Source of the DNA: JACPFJ01 sp036504875
GTDB lineage: Bacteria > Desulfobacterota > Desulfuromonadia > Geobacterales > Pseudopelobacteraceae
Length of the DNA stretch: 64,000 nucleotides
Assembly (NCBI GenBank): GCA_036504875.1
Contig: DASXUK010000026.1
Location: 1 to 64,000, forward strand
Direction of reading: 5' to 3'
The position numbers were made by a program, and so were the translations under genes. Shown here one piece after another: positions 51,119-60,762 of this stretch (the stretch's first letter is position 1; the number at the start of each line of letters is the position of its first letter). The notes below the pieces were generated by a model. The model did no database searches. It was not told the origin of the DNA and worked only from the letters and a program-made list of their open reading frames with translations.

Positions 51119-51202
51119 ATGTCACAACAGAGCTTGCCACTGGAAAAAATTCGAGTTCTGGACCTCTGTGCCCAGATTGAGGATAGAAAAACAAGCTCCT
51201 GA
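51119..51202 (+). pseudogene. Possible N-terminal remnant of a family III CoA-transferase
   Basis: A 27-codon ORF after CAGGAGATCTTTT. MSQQSLPLEKIRVLDL resembles the start of CaiB/BaiF CoA-transferases (LPL-x-IRVLDL), then ends after CAQIEDRKTSS. No other part of the family is found here, so it would be a decayed stump or a chance match. Confidence 0.3.
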
Positions 51203-51303
51203 TCTGCGCTATACTGTTAAGGAGTTATAGTTGGAAATATACTTTTAGTTTGACTCGCAACAGGGAAAACAGTAAGTTATGCAGGCTGCACCCGGAGTTC
51301 TGC

Positions 51304-52008
51304 ATGATTCGCGCATACCTGTTTTTGACAGTGTTCATCCCATTAACCTTTCTCTTTGCCGCCAGTGCCATACTTGGTACGCTGTTCGACACCAGCGGCA
51401 GGATTTATGCCTGTCATGCACGTTTGTGGGCCCGACTCTCACTCCGCTTGGCCGGGGTCCAGATTTGTCTGCAGGGTGGAGAATACCTCCCCGCCGGCCC
51501 AGTGATCTTCATGAGCAATCACCAGAGCAACTTCGATATATTGTCGCTGCTGGCCAGCATGCCGCGCCAGATCAACTGGATTGCCAAAAAAGAGCTGTTC
51601 GACATCCCGGTGTTTGGCCCTTCCATGCGGCGGGGAGGTTACATTCCCCTGGATCGTAGTCATGGGCGCAAGGCTCTGAAAAGCATGGAAAATGCGGCCA
51701 GGATTATCCGCGAAGGCAAGAGCGTGGTCATGTTTCCGGAAGGTACCCGTTCCAAGGATCACAGGTTGCTGCCGTTCAAGCGGGGCGGTTTTCTGCTGGC
51801 GTTGCGAGCGGGGGTACCGGTTGTTCCGGTCACCATCAACGGCAGCGGCAAGGTCAATCCGGCCGGCAAATACAGGATCAATCCCGGTAATATCACTATA
51901 ACCCTGCACCCGCCGTTAGTTCCCTCTTCTTCTGTTGTCAAAGGGGCTGCCGAAACCGAGATGATGGAACAGGTTCGCAATAGGATTCAATCCAATCTGG
52001 AGTTATGA
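51304..52008 (+). CDS. plsC: 1-acyl-sn-glycerol-3-phosphate acyltransferase
   Basis: 234 residues from ATG 51304 (GGAG upstream). A hydrophobic N-terminus (AYLFLTVFIPLTFLFAAS) anchors it. The catalytic NHQSNFD (NHx4D form), the YIPLDRS loop and MFPEGTRS are the acyltransferase motifs. It makes phosphatidic acid in the inner membrane. Two small membrane genes follow at once, so they are probably co-transcribed. Confidence 0.92.
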   Translation: MIRAYLFLTVFIPLTFLFAASAILGTLFDTSGRIYACHARLWARLSLRLAGVQICLQGGEYLPAGPVIFMSNHQSNFDILSLLASMPRQINWIAKKELFDIPVFGPSMRRGGYIPLDRSHGRKALKSMENAARIIREGKSVVMFPEGTRSKDHRLLPFKRGGFLLALRAGVPVVPVTINGSGKVNPAGKYRINPGNITITLHPPLVPSSSVVKGAAETEMMEQVRNRIQSNLEL

Positions 52009-52009
52009 C

Positions 52010-52195
52010 ATGTATGCCGGACTGAAATTTATTCCCTTGATACTGGCAGGGATGGCGGCCATTGTCTGGGGCTTGCCTGCAGCGCACCGCCTGCGTCCCC
52101 CCTTGGATATTGCAGCAGCGCTGGCGATCCTGGTCGGGATAATTCTGTCCGCCTTTGGTGTTCTTTTGACTACCGTTCCACATTTTTTCAGGTGA
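52010..52195 (+). CDS. Small two-helix membrane protein downstream of plsC
   Basis: 61 residues. Two hydrophobic segments (FIPLILAGMAAIVWGLPAA and IAAALAILVGIILSAFGVLL) and a C-terminal FFR. It starts two bases after the plsC stop, and the next gene starts four bases after its stop, which supports translation in the operon. Unknown family. Confidence 0.65.
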   Translation: MYAGLKFIPLILAGMAAIVWGLPAAHRLRPPLDIAAALAILVGIILSAFGVLLTTVPHFFR

Positions 52196-52198
52196 TTT

Positions 52199-52600
52199 AT
52201 GGCTGAGCGCCTTCGCATCATACTAATCAATGCAGCAGTAATCGTCGTACTCTGCCTGCTACTTTTTATTGCCGGCACCTGGTGGCGCATGGAAACCCAA
52301 TTCACGTTGGGTGAAGAGGCCTTTCGCAGGGGTGATTTTACCGGTGCTGTGGCCGGATACGAATCAGCCATTCATATGTACATCCCCTTTCATCCCACTA
52401 TTGAACAGGCAGCCCGTCAACTCTGGATTATCGCTGAACTGAACGAGCGCCAAGGGGATTTAAATCGTGCCTTGATTGCTTATCGGGCCATTCGCAGCTC
52501 CTTCTACTCGGCCACCTGGCTGGCAACACCCGGGAAAAGCTGGATCGGACGTTGCGATGCCAAGATTGCCAGCTTGGCACCCTTTCTGAGAGAACGGTGA
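52199..52600 (+). CDS. Membrane-anchored TPR-like protein
   Basis: 133 residues. One helix (IILINAAVIVVLCLLLFIAG) precedes a helical part with two TPR-like units: FTLGEEAFRRGDFTGAVAGYESAI and IAELNERQGDLNRALIAYRAI. Such repeats hold partner proteins. It is the last gene of the plsC operon. Confidence 0.65.
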   Translation: MAERLRIILINAAVIVVLCLLLFIAGTWWRMETQFTLGEEAFRRGDFTGAVAGYESAIHMYIPFHPTIEQAARQLWIIAELNERQGDLNRALIAYRAIRSSFYSATWLATPGKSWIGRCDAKIASLAPFLRER

Positions 52601-52736
52601 ATCCTGCAAAAGTCGCTTGACGCCTTATGCTAATTCTCTTTTCAATGGGATTTGCTTCTCCCTCCTCAGAATTCCGCTCTACACATTAAAGCGGTTCCCA
52701 AAAAATTAATTCCTGCTTTACCGGAAAGAATCTCTT

Positions 52737-54410
52737 ATGGAAGTTGCTGGATCTAACTCATCTTTGCAAATCATACCTTTTGGCGGGCTGGGAGAGATCG
52801 GCCTCAATATGATGGCCTATCAGTGTGCTGATGACATCATTATTGTTGATTGCGGGCTGATGTTCCCGGAACCGGATATGCTCGGGATTGATTATGTTAT
52901 TCCTGACATATCCTGGCTGCGCGAGCATCGCGCTTGCGTGCGCGCCATCTGCCTGACCCATGGTCACGAAGACCATATCGGCGCGTTGCCTTTTGTGCTG
53001 CAGGAACTTAACGTACCGGTCTATGGCACGGCGCTTACGCTCGGGTTTGTAAATGAGAAACTGAAGGAATACAAACTGGACGACGTGGTAGAACTGGTGA
53101 CAGTCAAGCCGCGCGACAGCGTTGATCTGGGTTGTTTTCGGGTCGAGTTCCTGCGTGTGGCTCATTCCGTGGTGGATGGATGTGCCTTGGCCATTACCAC
53201 ACCTGAAGGGGTAGTGATCCACACCGGCGATTTCAAAATCGACCAGACCCCGGTCGATGGCCAACTGACTGACCTGGCCAGCCTGTCACGTTATGGTGAG
53301 GCGGGGGTCCTGGCGCTTCTATCTGACTCCACCAATGTCGAGCGCGAGGGTTATACCCTCTCCGAGAAATATGTGGGGGAAGCCTTCAATGACATCTTCC
53401 CCAAATGTCAGGGGCGCATCATCGTGGCATGTTTCTCAAGCAGCATCCACCGCGTGCAGCAAGTGGCGGACGTGGCCATCCGCTGCGGCCGCAAGATCCT
53501 GCTCAATGGCCGCTCCATGATTGCCAACGTACGCATCGCCCGCCAACTCGGCTACCTAACCATCTCCGATGACATGTTGTTTGACCTGAAGGAACTCCCG
53601 CATCTGCCGCCGGAGCAGGTCTGCATCATCTCGACCGGCAGCCAGGGCGAGCCGATGAGCGCCCTGACCCGTATCGCCATGGACGATCACAAACAGATCA
53701 AGTTGGAAAAGGGCGATACTGTCATCCTCTCTTCACGCGTCATCCCCGGTAACGAACGCACTATTTCTGAGTTGATCAACCACCTCTACCGCCGCGGCGC
53801 CGAGGTTTTCCACGAGAAGGTATCCGAGGTGCATGTCTCCGGACACGCCAGCCAGGAAGAGCTCAAGCTGATGATCAATACGGTCCAGCCGCGATTCTTC
53901 ATACCGATCCACGGGGAATACCGTCATCTTGTCAAGCACGTCCAGGTAGCCCGCAAGGTTGGCCTTCCTGAGGAACGCTGCATACTGGCCACCAATGGGG
54001 ATGTAGTCTCCTTTTACGCAGATACTGCTGCCATTGTCGAAAAGGTCGAATCAGGACGGGTTTTTGTGGATGGTAAAGGGGTCGGCGATGTCGGGGCCAT
54101 TGTGCTGAAGGACCGCAAGCATCTCTCCGAGGATGGAATGGTAGTGATAATCATCGGCATGAACCAGTCCAGCGGAACCCTGATCTATGGACCTGATCTT
54201 GTCTCACGCGGTTTTGTCTTTGAGGATGAGAGCAAGAATTATCTGGAACAGGCTCGTGCTATTGTGATGGATGCGCTGACTGAGTTAAATGAGGAGATGC
54301 GCTGCGACTCTGAGGAGGTAAAGCAGGCTGTCCGTCAGGCTTTGCGGCGTTTTTTCAAGAAAACTATTGAGCGCCGGCCAGTGATATTGCCGGTGATCAT
54401 GGAAATGTAG
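52737..54410 (+). CDS. rnj: Ribonuclease J
   Basis: 557 residues. The beta-CASP metallo-beta-lactamase nuclease pattern is intact: FGGLGEIGLNMM, DCGLMFPEPDMLGIDYVIPD, the metal motif THGHEDHIG (His75, His77, Asp79, His80), HTGDFK and, later, SGHAS and IPIHGEYRHLVKH. RNase J is a 5'-3' exo- and endoribonuclease in mRNA decay. The length and order match bacterial RNase J. A PilZ gene follows nine bases later. Confidence 0.95.
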   Translation: MEVAGSNSSLQIIPFGGLGEIGLNMMAYQCADDIIIVDCGLMFPEPDMLGIDYVIPDISWLREHRACVRAICLTHGHEDHIGALPFVLQELNVPVYGTALTLGFVNEKLKEYKLDDVVELVTVKPRDSVDLGCFRVEFLRVAHSVVDGCALAITTPEGVVIHTGDFKIDQTPVDGQLTDLASLSRYGEAGVLALLSDSTNVEREGYTLSEKYVGEAFNDIFPKCQGRIIVACFSSSIHRVQQVADVAIRCGRKILLNGRSMIANVRIARQLGYLTISDDMLFDLKELPHLPPEQVCIISTGSQGEPMSALTRIAMDDHKQIKLEKGDTVILSSRVIPGNERTISELINHLYRRGAEVFHEKVSEVHVSGHASQEELKLMINTVQPRFFIPIHGEYRHLVKHVQVARKVGLPEERCILATNGDVVSFYADTAAIVEKVESGRVFVDGKGVGDVGAIVLKDRKHLSEDGMVVIIIGMNQSSGTLIYGPDLVSRGFVFEDESKNYLEQARAIVMDALTELNEEMRCDSEEVKQAVRQALRRFFKKTIERRPVILPVIMEM

Positions 54411-54419
54411 CCATACATC

Positions 54420-55211
54420 ATGAAGAACTCATCCGCTTCGCATATCGATTACAGCCGTTATTTTTCGCTAAAGCAGAAGGCTTTCCTGATAAACATGTCC
54501 GAAGGGCGTGACCGGGAGCAGTACGAATCGCTGAGCGGTTTTATCGTCAATCGCTATCAGGACATCATCGAACTGCAGATCCCATATGCGATCGGGCTTG
54601 AATTGCCTGATGCCTCAAAAAAAATAGAGTACAAGATCTCTACCGAAGCCTTTGGAATGGGTCTGCAGATGATTGCCGAACTGGTCACAGTTAAAGGCAA
54701 TATCTTTCAGCTTCAGCTGCGCGACAATCTCGAAATTTACCAGCGCCGCCAGACGGTCCGCATAGACACCACCATAAAACTGTTCCACGCCCGACAAAAT
54801 TTTCCACTGACATTTTATCGCAAAGAATTCAAGCGGGTCATGGACTATATGAAAGCCCAAGGTTTACCCTCCAATCTCAAGTTTCAGGAGCTAGCTGTAA
54901 ACTTGAGTGTAGGTGGAATAAGGCTTGCCGTCGAGCCGCAGGAGCAACCTTCGCCGTTGTCTATGTTCTTTATCGATCTGGACGGCAAGCTTCCTCCGGT
55001 GCTGGCGGTGGCAGAATCGGCCTGGGAACATCAGGAAGGTAAGCTGCTTCTTTGCGGCCACCGCTTTATACATATTCTCAAGGCCGACCAGGAGCGGATC
55101 AACCGTTATGTTCAGGCTATCCAGAAGGAGCGCGGGATCCAGGTCTTGGCACCCAAAACCAATTGGGACCTGCTCGACCGGATGAGTATGGAAGGACCGG
55201 AGAAGAAATGA
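54420..55211 (+). CDS. PilZ-domain c-di-GMP-binding protein
   Basis: 263 residues. The first motif YQRRQTVRID (Arg109, Arg110, Arg114) and the second NLSVGGIRL (Asn161, Ser163, Gly166) are the PilZ c-di-GMP-binding signature. An N-terminal YcgR-like domain precedes it. It binds c-di-GMP and presumably switches a target. It is nine bases after the ribonuclease J stop, so it may be made with that enzyme. Confidence 0.85.
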   Translation: MKNSSASHIDYSRYFSLKQKAFLINMSEGRDREQYESLSGFIVNRYQDIIELQIPYAIGLELPDASKKIEYKISTEAFGMGLQMIAELVTVKGNIFQLQLRDNLEIYQRRQTVRIDTTIKLFHARQNFPLTFYRKEFKRVMDYMKAQGLPSNLKFQELAVNLSVGGIRLAVEPQEQPSPLSMFFIDLDGKLPPVLAVAESAWEHQEGKLLLCGHRFIHILKADQERINRYVQAIQKERGIQVLAPKTNWDLLDRMSMEGPEKK

Positions 55212-55286
55212 CTGTTTAACCGGCAATGCGTGGTAAGTTAGTGCAGACTCCTCCTCTTTTTAAAAATAGTTAAACTGCTCTTTCAG

Positions 55287-55769
55287 CTAATCCAACTCAT
55301 CCCCGACCTCTTCCATTTCACGTGTCAGTTCCGCCTGTGCCGCATCCTTTTCCCTGAATGAAACCACCAGCCAATAACAGATGAAATAGGCCGCAACCGC
55401 GGCCACAAAACCGATGATTGAGCTTCCCAGGAGCAGCGATTTGGCATTCACCTTGAGATGCTGCCATTCCAGCCCCTTGACGGTTAGTTCTCTGACCGGT
55501 TTGCCCTGCATGATTCGCCCCAGTTTGTAACTGGCCGCCAGGACCGGCACGATTGTGAGGGGGGTATTAACCCAGGCTCCGGTGATGCAGGTCAGCTTGT
55601 TTAGGCGAAACAGAAAAGCCATGGCAATCGCCAGGGGGGTGTGCAGTCCGAAAAAAGGGGTAAAACTGATGAAAACCCCCACTGCAAAACCGGCCGAGAT
55701 ATGTCCGGGGTGACTGTTCAGCGACAAGATGGACTTGAATCGCTTTTTTATTTTTTCCCGATCGATCAT
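55287..55769 (-). CDS. DUF2062 membrane protein
   Basis: 160 residues. SLNSHPGHISAGFAVGVFISFTPFFGLHTPLAIAMAFLFRLNK is the DUF2062 signature, with NTPLTIVPVLAASYKLG and a final membrane helix before an acidic tail. The family is linked to polysaccharide or lipid assembly in some bacteria, with unknown biochemical role. It converges on the PilZ gene. Confidence 0.82.
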   Translation of the reverse strand: MIDREKIKKRFKSILSLNSHPGHISAGFAVGVFISFTPFFGLHTPLAIAMAFLFRLNKLTCITGAWVNTPLTIVPVLAASYKLGRIMQGKPVRELTVKGLEWQHLKVNAKSLLLGSSIIGFVAAVAAYFICYWLVVSFREKDAAQAELTREMEEVGDELD

Positions 55770-56042
55770 ATGACCTAACTTAAAGCCTGCCCACCTGCCT
55801 TGTCAACCGATTAAGCCGGTTCCTGGCCCAAGGTGCCGACATTCTGCCTCTCGTTGTAAGCTAACTTTTTACAGGTATAATTTTTTGAGCAAGGATAATC
55901 TTCATTTTCGATAATTTTTTAGCCAACTTCCGGTTGCCTCAAGCAAGAAGGCCCATGCCCATCCTTGCTGCTCCAAAAGGTATCTGAGAGAAAAAGGCCC
56001 GTAATCTTGCAAGTTGCTGAACGCTGTAAAGGAGCATTGTAC

Positions 56043-57344
56043 ATGGCGTACGTCAGACTGCTGTTTTTAGTCTACCTCATGTTGTGGCCGGTGTGGTGTC
56101 AGGCCGAGGAAGACAGCTATGGCTATCCGATCCCGGGTTCATATGATGCCACTATCCTGGGTACACCGGCCAAGCTCATCCCGGAGCTGCCCAAAAAGAT
56201 CCCGATCAGGCAACTGGTCCTGGATATCATCCCGGATCGGCAAAAGCCGGAAATCTTCTTTTATGATGAAGGTCTGCGCTGCACTGCGGCCTTCCAGAAG
56301 CAAAAGGCGCCGCTGGTCTTCCTGATTGCAGGTGCCGGCTCCAGCAGTGCAGCCCCTAAACTTTTGACCTTGCTGAAATCCCTCTACCAGGCCGGTTACC
56401 ACGTTATTACGCTACCTTCGCCTTCCCACCCCAATTTCATCATCTCTGCCTCACAAAGCTGCATTCCTGGAGATCTCAACGAGGATGCGGCCGACCTTTA
56501 CCGTGCGATGGAGGCCGCCTGGAACGAGATCAAACCAGATATCAAGGTGTCTGATTTCTATCTGGGCGGCTACAGCCTGGGAGGCACCCAGGCCGCCTTC
56601 GTAGCCAAACTGGATGAGGGACGTAAAATATTTAATTTCCGCAAGGTCCTGATGATCAACCCTTCGGTCAACCTGTACGATTCTGTGATGCGGATTGAGG
56701 AACTGTTAAAAAAGATCCCGGGCGGGCCGAAGAAGGAAGGGCAATTCTTTAACCGGATGCTGGCCAGGTTCAGCGAGTTTTACCGCTACGGCAACTTTAT
56801 CGCCATCAATGATGACTTTATATATGCGGTCTATAAGGAACGTCTCTTTTCAGAGGAGGAGACCGGCGGTTTGATAGGTTTGACCTTCCGGATCAACCTG
56901 GCCGGCATGATTTTTACCTCGGATGTGCTGACCAACAGCGGCTATGTGGTGCCAAAGAACAAGGTACTGGAGAATACCGATCCGGTTTACGACTATTTCC
57001 TGGTTTCGACCCATCTGAGTTTCTTTGATTATTTCAACGAGTATTTCTACCCCTACTTCAAAAAGAAGCGTCCCGGCCTCAGCAAGCAGGCGCTGATCGG
57101 TTCCCTGGATCTGAAGAGCATCGAGGACTATTTAAGATCATCAACAAAATTCGGGGTCATGACCAACAGGAACGACTTTATTCTCACCAAGTCGGACCTT
57201 GATTATCTGTCAGAATTGTTCCGGGAACGTTTCAAGCTCTACCCACGCGGGGGCCATTTGGGAAATTTGGAGTACAAGGAGAATCTGGCCTACATGGTTG
57301 ATTTTTTCAATGGCAAGGAGGTACCCAAGGATGGCAGGCCCTAA
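56043..57344 (+). CDS. Exported alpha/beta-hydrolase-fold protein linked to MlaA
   Basis: 433 residues from ATG 56043 (AAGGAG upstream). A signal peptide (about 1-25, ending WCQA) is followed by FLIAGAGSSSAAPKLLTLL, HVITLPSPSHPN and the nucleophile elbow GGYSLGGTQAA (Ser178). This is the layout of a serine hydrolase, maybe a lipase, in the periplasm. Its 3' end overlaps mlaA by 14 bases, tying it to outer-membrane lipid work. Substrate unproven. Confidence 0.72.
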   Translation: MAYVRLLFLVYLMLWPVWCQAEEDSYGYPIPGSYDATILGTPAKLIPELPKKIPIRQLVLDIIPDRQKPEIFFYDEGLRCTAAFQKQKAPLVFLIAGAGSSSAAPKLLTLLKSLYQAGYHVITLPSPSHPNFIISASQSCIPGDLNEDAADLYRAMEAAWNEIKPDIKVSDFYLGGYSLGGTQAAFVAKLDEGRKIFNFRKVLMINPSVNLYDSVMRIEELLKKIPGGPKKEGQFFNRMLARFSEFYRYGNFIAINDDFIYAVYKERLFSEEETGGLIGLTFRINLAGMIFTSDVLTNSGYVVPKNKVLENTDPVYDYFLVSTHLSFFDYFNEYFYPYFKKKRPGLSKQALIGSLDLKSIEDYLRSSTKFGVMTNRNDFILTKSDLDYLSELFRERFKLYPRGGHLGNLEYKENLAYMVDFFNGKEVPKDGRP

Positions 57345-58101
57345 CCGGATATTTTTGAGAGCGCTACTGGCGCTGATGCTGGCCGGTTGCACCACGAGCC
57401 GACCGGTTCTCCCTCCCGAGGAGCCACCCATGCATTCGGTCGAAGAATTCCGGGACCAGCGCTTTGCGGATATTGCCGATCCGTGGGAAGGCTTCAACCG
57501 CAGCATGTACAAGTTCAATTTCTACGTCGACAAATACCTGTTTCTGCCGGTGGTGCGCGGCTATGAGTATGTCACCCCCGTCTTCGTGCAGGACCGGTTG
57601 TCTAATTTCTTTGGCAACATCAGAGAGGTGCGTAACCTGACCAACAGCATGTTCCAACTGAAGGGGATGGAGTCGTTGACAACACTGGGGCGTTTCGTAA
57701 CCAACAGCACCATCGGACTGGGGGGGCTGTTTGATCCGGCCACCCCTCTGGGTTTGCCGCAACGGGTCCAGGATTTCGGCAAGACCTTGGGATACTGGGG
57801 GGTGGAATCGGGCCCTTATCTGGTACTGCCGATCTTCGGCCCCTCCTCGGTACGCGATGCGGGCGGTATGGCCATGGACAGCGGCATGCGTTACGGAATT
57901 TACTACGGGATCGACCCCTTTGGAAACACTGACCATGAATTTGAAATTGCTTCGGGGATAACAACCCTGGAAAGCATTGATCTGCGCCACCAGGAAAATT
58001 TTCGCTACTTTGATAGCGGTTATCCATTCGAATACTATATGGTCCGTTTCTTCTATCATGAAAAGCGCGATATAGAATCAAAGGGTCATCCCAAAGAATA
58101 A
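57331..58101 (+). CDS. mlaA: MlaA (VacJ) outer-membrane lipoprotein
   Basis: 256 residues from ATG 57331 (AGGAGGTACCCAAGG upstream), overlapping the hydrolase gene. A lipobox LAGC (Cys20) is followed by the MlaA run DPWEGFNRSMYKFNFYVDKYLFLPV, then GRFVTNSTIGLGGLFDPAT and FGKTLGYWGVESGPYLVLPIFGPSSVRD. MlaA removes phospholipids from the outer leaflet of the outer membrane. No mlaBCDEF is in the window. Confidence 0.95.
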   Translation: MAGPNRIFLRALLALMLAGCTTSRPVLPPEEPPMHSVEEFRDQRFADIADPWEGFNRSMYKFNFYVDKYLFLPVVRGYEYVTPVFVQDRLSNFFGNIREVRNLTNSMFQLKGMESLTTLGRFVTNSTIGLGGLFDPATPLGLPQRVQDFGKTLGYWGVESGPYLVLPIFGPSSVRDAGGMAMDSGMRYGIYYGIDPFGNTDHEFEIASGITTLESIDLRHQENFRYFDSGYPFEYYMVRFFYHEKRDIESKGHPKE

Positions 58102-58129
58102 GGCTTCCAAAACCGATTACGGGGGTGCC

Positions 58130-60607
58130 ATGCAGACACTGGTTGACCTGTTCGACACATTTAAGGGGCATGGCGAGAAAACCATCTTCATAAATCGCAC
58201 CGGGATCAGGTGCCTGATCTTCTCTTATCGGGAAGTCCATGAGCTGTCGCTGAAGATGGCCGGTCTGCTGGCAGCCAAAGGGGTAGAGGCCGGGGAGCGG
58301 GTGCTTTTGTGGGCTCCAAATTCCTCCTGGTGGGGTGTTGCTTACTGGGGGATTATTGTTCGCGGCGCTGTTGCCGTACCAGTCGATTTCATGTCCGATC
58401 GCGAGCGGGCCGAAACCATTTACAAGCTGACTGAAGCAAAGGTTGTGATCCAAAGTCGTTATAAGCCGGAACGGCTGGAAGTATCCAATTCGATCCTGGC
58501 CGAAGACCTGCAGTACCTGCTCGAGGGCCACGCGCCGCTCACTGAAACAGCCCACCCGGCCCCGCACGACATGGCCCAGCTCATCTATACCTCCGGCACT
58601 ACCGGCAATCCCAAGGGTGTCATGCTTACCCACGCCAATCTGGTTGCCAACATGACCCAGATCAATCAACAGGTGCCGATCATCACCGCCGACTTCAACT
58701 TTTTGTCCTTGTTGCCCCTATCCCATATGTTCGAACAGATGGGAGGCTTTTTCACCCCGCTCTACCGGGGGGCGTCGGTAATATATCCGCGTACCCTGAA
58801 GCCTTCGGCGATCATGGAGGCCCTGGCCGAAGAGAATATCTATGCCATGATGACCGTCCCCCGGCTGATGCAGCTTCTTAAGAGCTCCATCGAGCAGGGG
58901 CTGGAGGAAAAACATCTGCGCGGCCTGTTTAATTCTATGATTGGTTTTGCCGACCGGCTTCCCAAAAGCTGGCGCAAAATTCTACTGTTCCCTGTGCATA
59001 AGAGGTTTGGCCGGAATTTCAGGGTGTTTGTGTCAGGCGGGGCGCCGCTGGATAGGGATGTTTTCCGTTTTTGGGACAGACTGGGTTTCACGCTTCTGGA
59101 GGGCTACGGCTTGACCGAGACCTCACCGGTCCTGACCGTCAACACCATGGAGCGGCAGGTGCCCGGCTCGGTGGGACCGCCGCTGCCGGAGGTCGAGCTG
59201 AAGATCGCGGAAAAAGAGCTGCTGGCGCGCGGACCAAATGTCTTTCCCGGCTATTATCAGAACGAAAAGGCCACCCGGGAGGCCTTCGACGGTGAAGGCT
59301 GGTTCAAAACCGGCGACTTGGGTGAGATCAGCCCCGACGGCTGGTTGACCATCAAGGGCCGGGAAAAGGAACTGATCGTTACCGGGGCCGGGATCAATGT
59401 TTACCCTGATGAGCTGGAAGGGGTGCTGAACCGGACACCCGGCATTCGTGAGTCATGCGTGATCGGAATTGACAAGGGAGGTGGCGAAGAGGTGCATGCG
59501 GTTTTGATTCTGGATGGCAGCGGCAGAAATCCGGATGAGATCATCGCCGAGACCAACCAGAGGCTGGATGCCCTGCACCGGATCAGCGGCTTTTCTATTT
59601 GGCAGGAGGCTGAATTTCCCAAGACCACTACGCTGAAAATACGTAAATTTCAGGTTAAGGAACAGTTAAAAAAAGGGCCGCAGGGGAGCAGAGGTGAGAT
59701 CTCCCGTGATAACCTGATTAATCTGCTGGCCCGTATCACCGGGATGAGCACCGCTGAAATACACGAGGATTCAAGGTTGGTGGCTGATTTGGGGCTTTCC
59801 TCCATCGACCGTCTGGAACTGGTCAATTACCTGGAACAGGAATTCCGGCTCGATATCGAGGACTCTCAAATCGGGGCGGAGACACGGGTCAGCGATCTGC
59901 GCCGGATCATTGAGAAACGGGAAAAGTTGACCGGGCGCGACCATTTCAGATTTTGGACCAACTCCGGCCCGGTCAGGGCGCTGCGCCGGATCTGGGACAC
60001 CATTTTCAATTTCCCTCTGCTGCGCAGCTTTACGACTCTTGAAGTTAAAGGGGCTGAACATCTGGAGAACCTGGAGGGGCCAGTGTTCTTTGTTGCCAAT
60101 CACCTGAGTTATCTGGACCAGCCGGCCATCATGTTTGTGTTGCCGCCCAAGATCCGCTACCACACTGCCACGGCAGCCTGGGCGGAGTTTTTTTTCGGCA
60201 ACTTCAACAAGCTCTCGGAACGGGTCTGGCGTCGTTTCACCTACGAGTACGGCACCTGGTTTTTAAATCTCTTCCCCCTGCCCCAAACACAGGGTTTCAG
60301 CCGGTCCTTCCGCTTTATGGGCCGGCTGATTGATAACGGCATCAACATCCTGATCTTCCCGGAAGGGCAGCATTCACGTGATGGCAGGCTGCTTCCGTTC
60401 CAGTTGGGGCTGGGGGTTATGGTCAAGGAAATGGGCATTCCGGTGGTACCGATCAAGATCAGTGGGACCGATCTGGTTCTGCCGCACGATATTCGTTGGC
60501 CGAAGCATGGCAAGGTTACCATCAGCTTCGGCCCACAACTGCGGTTCAGGTATGAAGAGCCGGGGGAGATTGTCGAGCAGACACGCCGTGCGGTCGAAAA
60601 GCTTTAA
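58130..60607 (+). CDS. Acyl-AMP synthetase / ACP / acyltransferase fusion (Aas-like)
   Basis: 825 residues in three parts. 1: AMP-binding ligase with IYTSGTTGNPKGVMLTH (about 150), a GYGLTETSP motif and WFKTGDLGEI. 2: acyl-carrier domain with DLGLSSIDRLEL, phosphopantetheine Ser558. 3: PlsC-type acyltransferase with NHLSYLDQ (about 657) and FPEGQHSRDG (about 743). An acyl chain would be activated, loaded on the internal carrier and passed to a lysolipid, as Aas does in two steps without its own carrier. It starts 28 bases after mlaA. Confidence 0.9.
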   Translation: MQTLVDLFDTFKGHGEKTIFINRTGIRCLIFSYREVHELSLKMAGLLAAKGVEAGERVLLWAPNSSWWGVAYWGIIVRGAVAVPVDFMSDRERAETIYKLTEAKVVIQSRYKPERLEVSNSILAEDLQYLLEGHAPLTETAHPAPHDMAQLIYTSGTTGNPKGVMLTHANLVANMTQINQQVPIITADFNFLSLLPLSHMFEQMGGFFTPLYRGASVIYPRTLKPSAIMEALAEENIYAMMTVPRLMQLLKSSIEQGLEEKHLRGLFNSMIGFADRLPKSWRKILLFPVHKRFGRNFRVFVSGGAPLDRDVFRFWDRLGFTLLEGYGLTETSPVLTVNTMERQVPGSVGPPLPEVELKIAEKELLARGPNVFPGYYQNEKATREAFDGEGWFKTGDLGEISPDGWLTIKGREKELIVTGAGINVYPDELEGVLNRTPGIRESCVIGIDKGGGEEVHAVLILDGSGRNPDEIIAETNQRLDALHRISGFSIWQEAEFPKTTTLKIRKFQVKEQLKKGPQGSRGEISRDNLINLLARITGMSTAEIHEDSRLVADLGLSSIDRLELVNYLEQEFRLDIEDSQIGAETRVSDLRRIIEKREKLTGRDHFRFWTNSGPVRALRRIWDTIFNFPLLRSFTTLEVKGAEHLENLEGPVFFVANHLSYLDQPAIMFVLPPKIRYHTATAAWAEFFFGNFNKLSERVWRRFTYEYGTWFLNLFPLPQTQGFSRSFRFMGRLIDNGINILIFPEGQHSRDGRLLPFQLGLGVMVKEMGIPVVPIKISGTDLVLPHDIRWPKHGKVTISFGPQLRFRYEEPGEIVEQTRRAVEKL

Positions 60608-60762
60608 GAGCTTCGTTCTTTAATCTCAAATTGTAGGCGCCTGCCCTGCTGCAAAGGGGTACTTTAACCTGACAAATCTTCTCCCAAACCTAAACGCCTG
60701 TGATATACAGGCTGTGTATTGTCTTGCATTGGAGAAAATTCAGATACAAATAGGCCGATCAA

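Noticed and set aside
57620..58669. 349-codon minus-strand ORF across mlaA and the fusion gene
   Set aside because: It covers two well-supported plus-strand genes and shows no domain.
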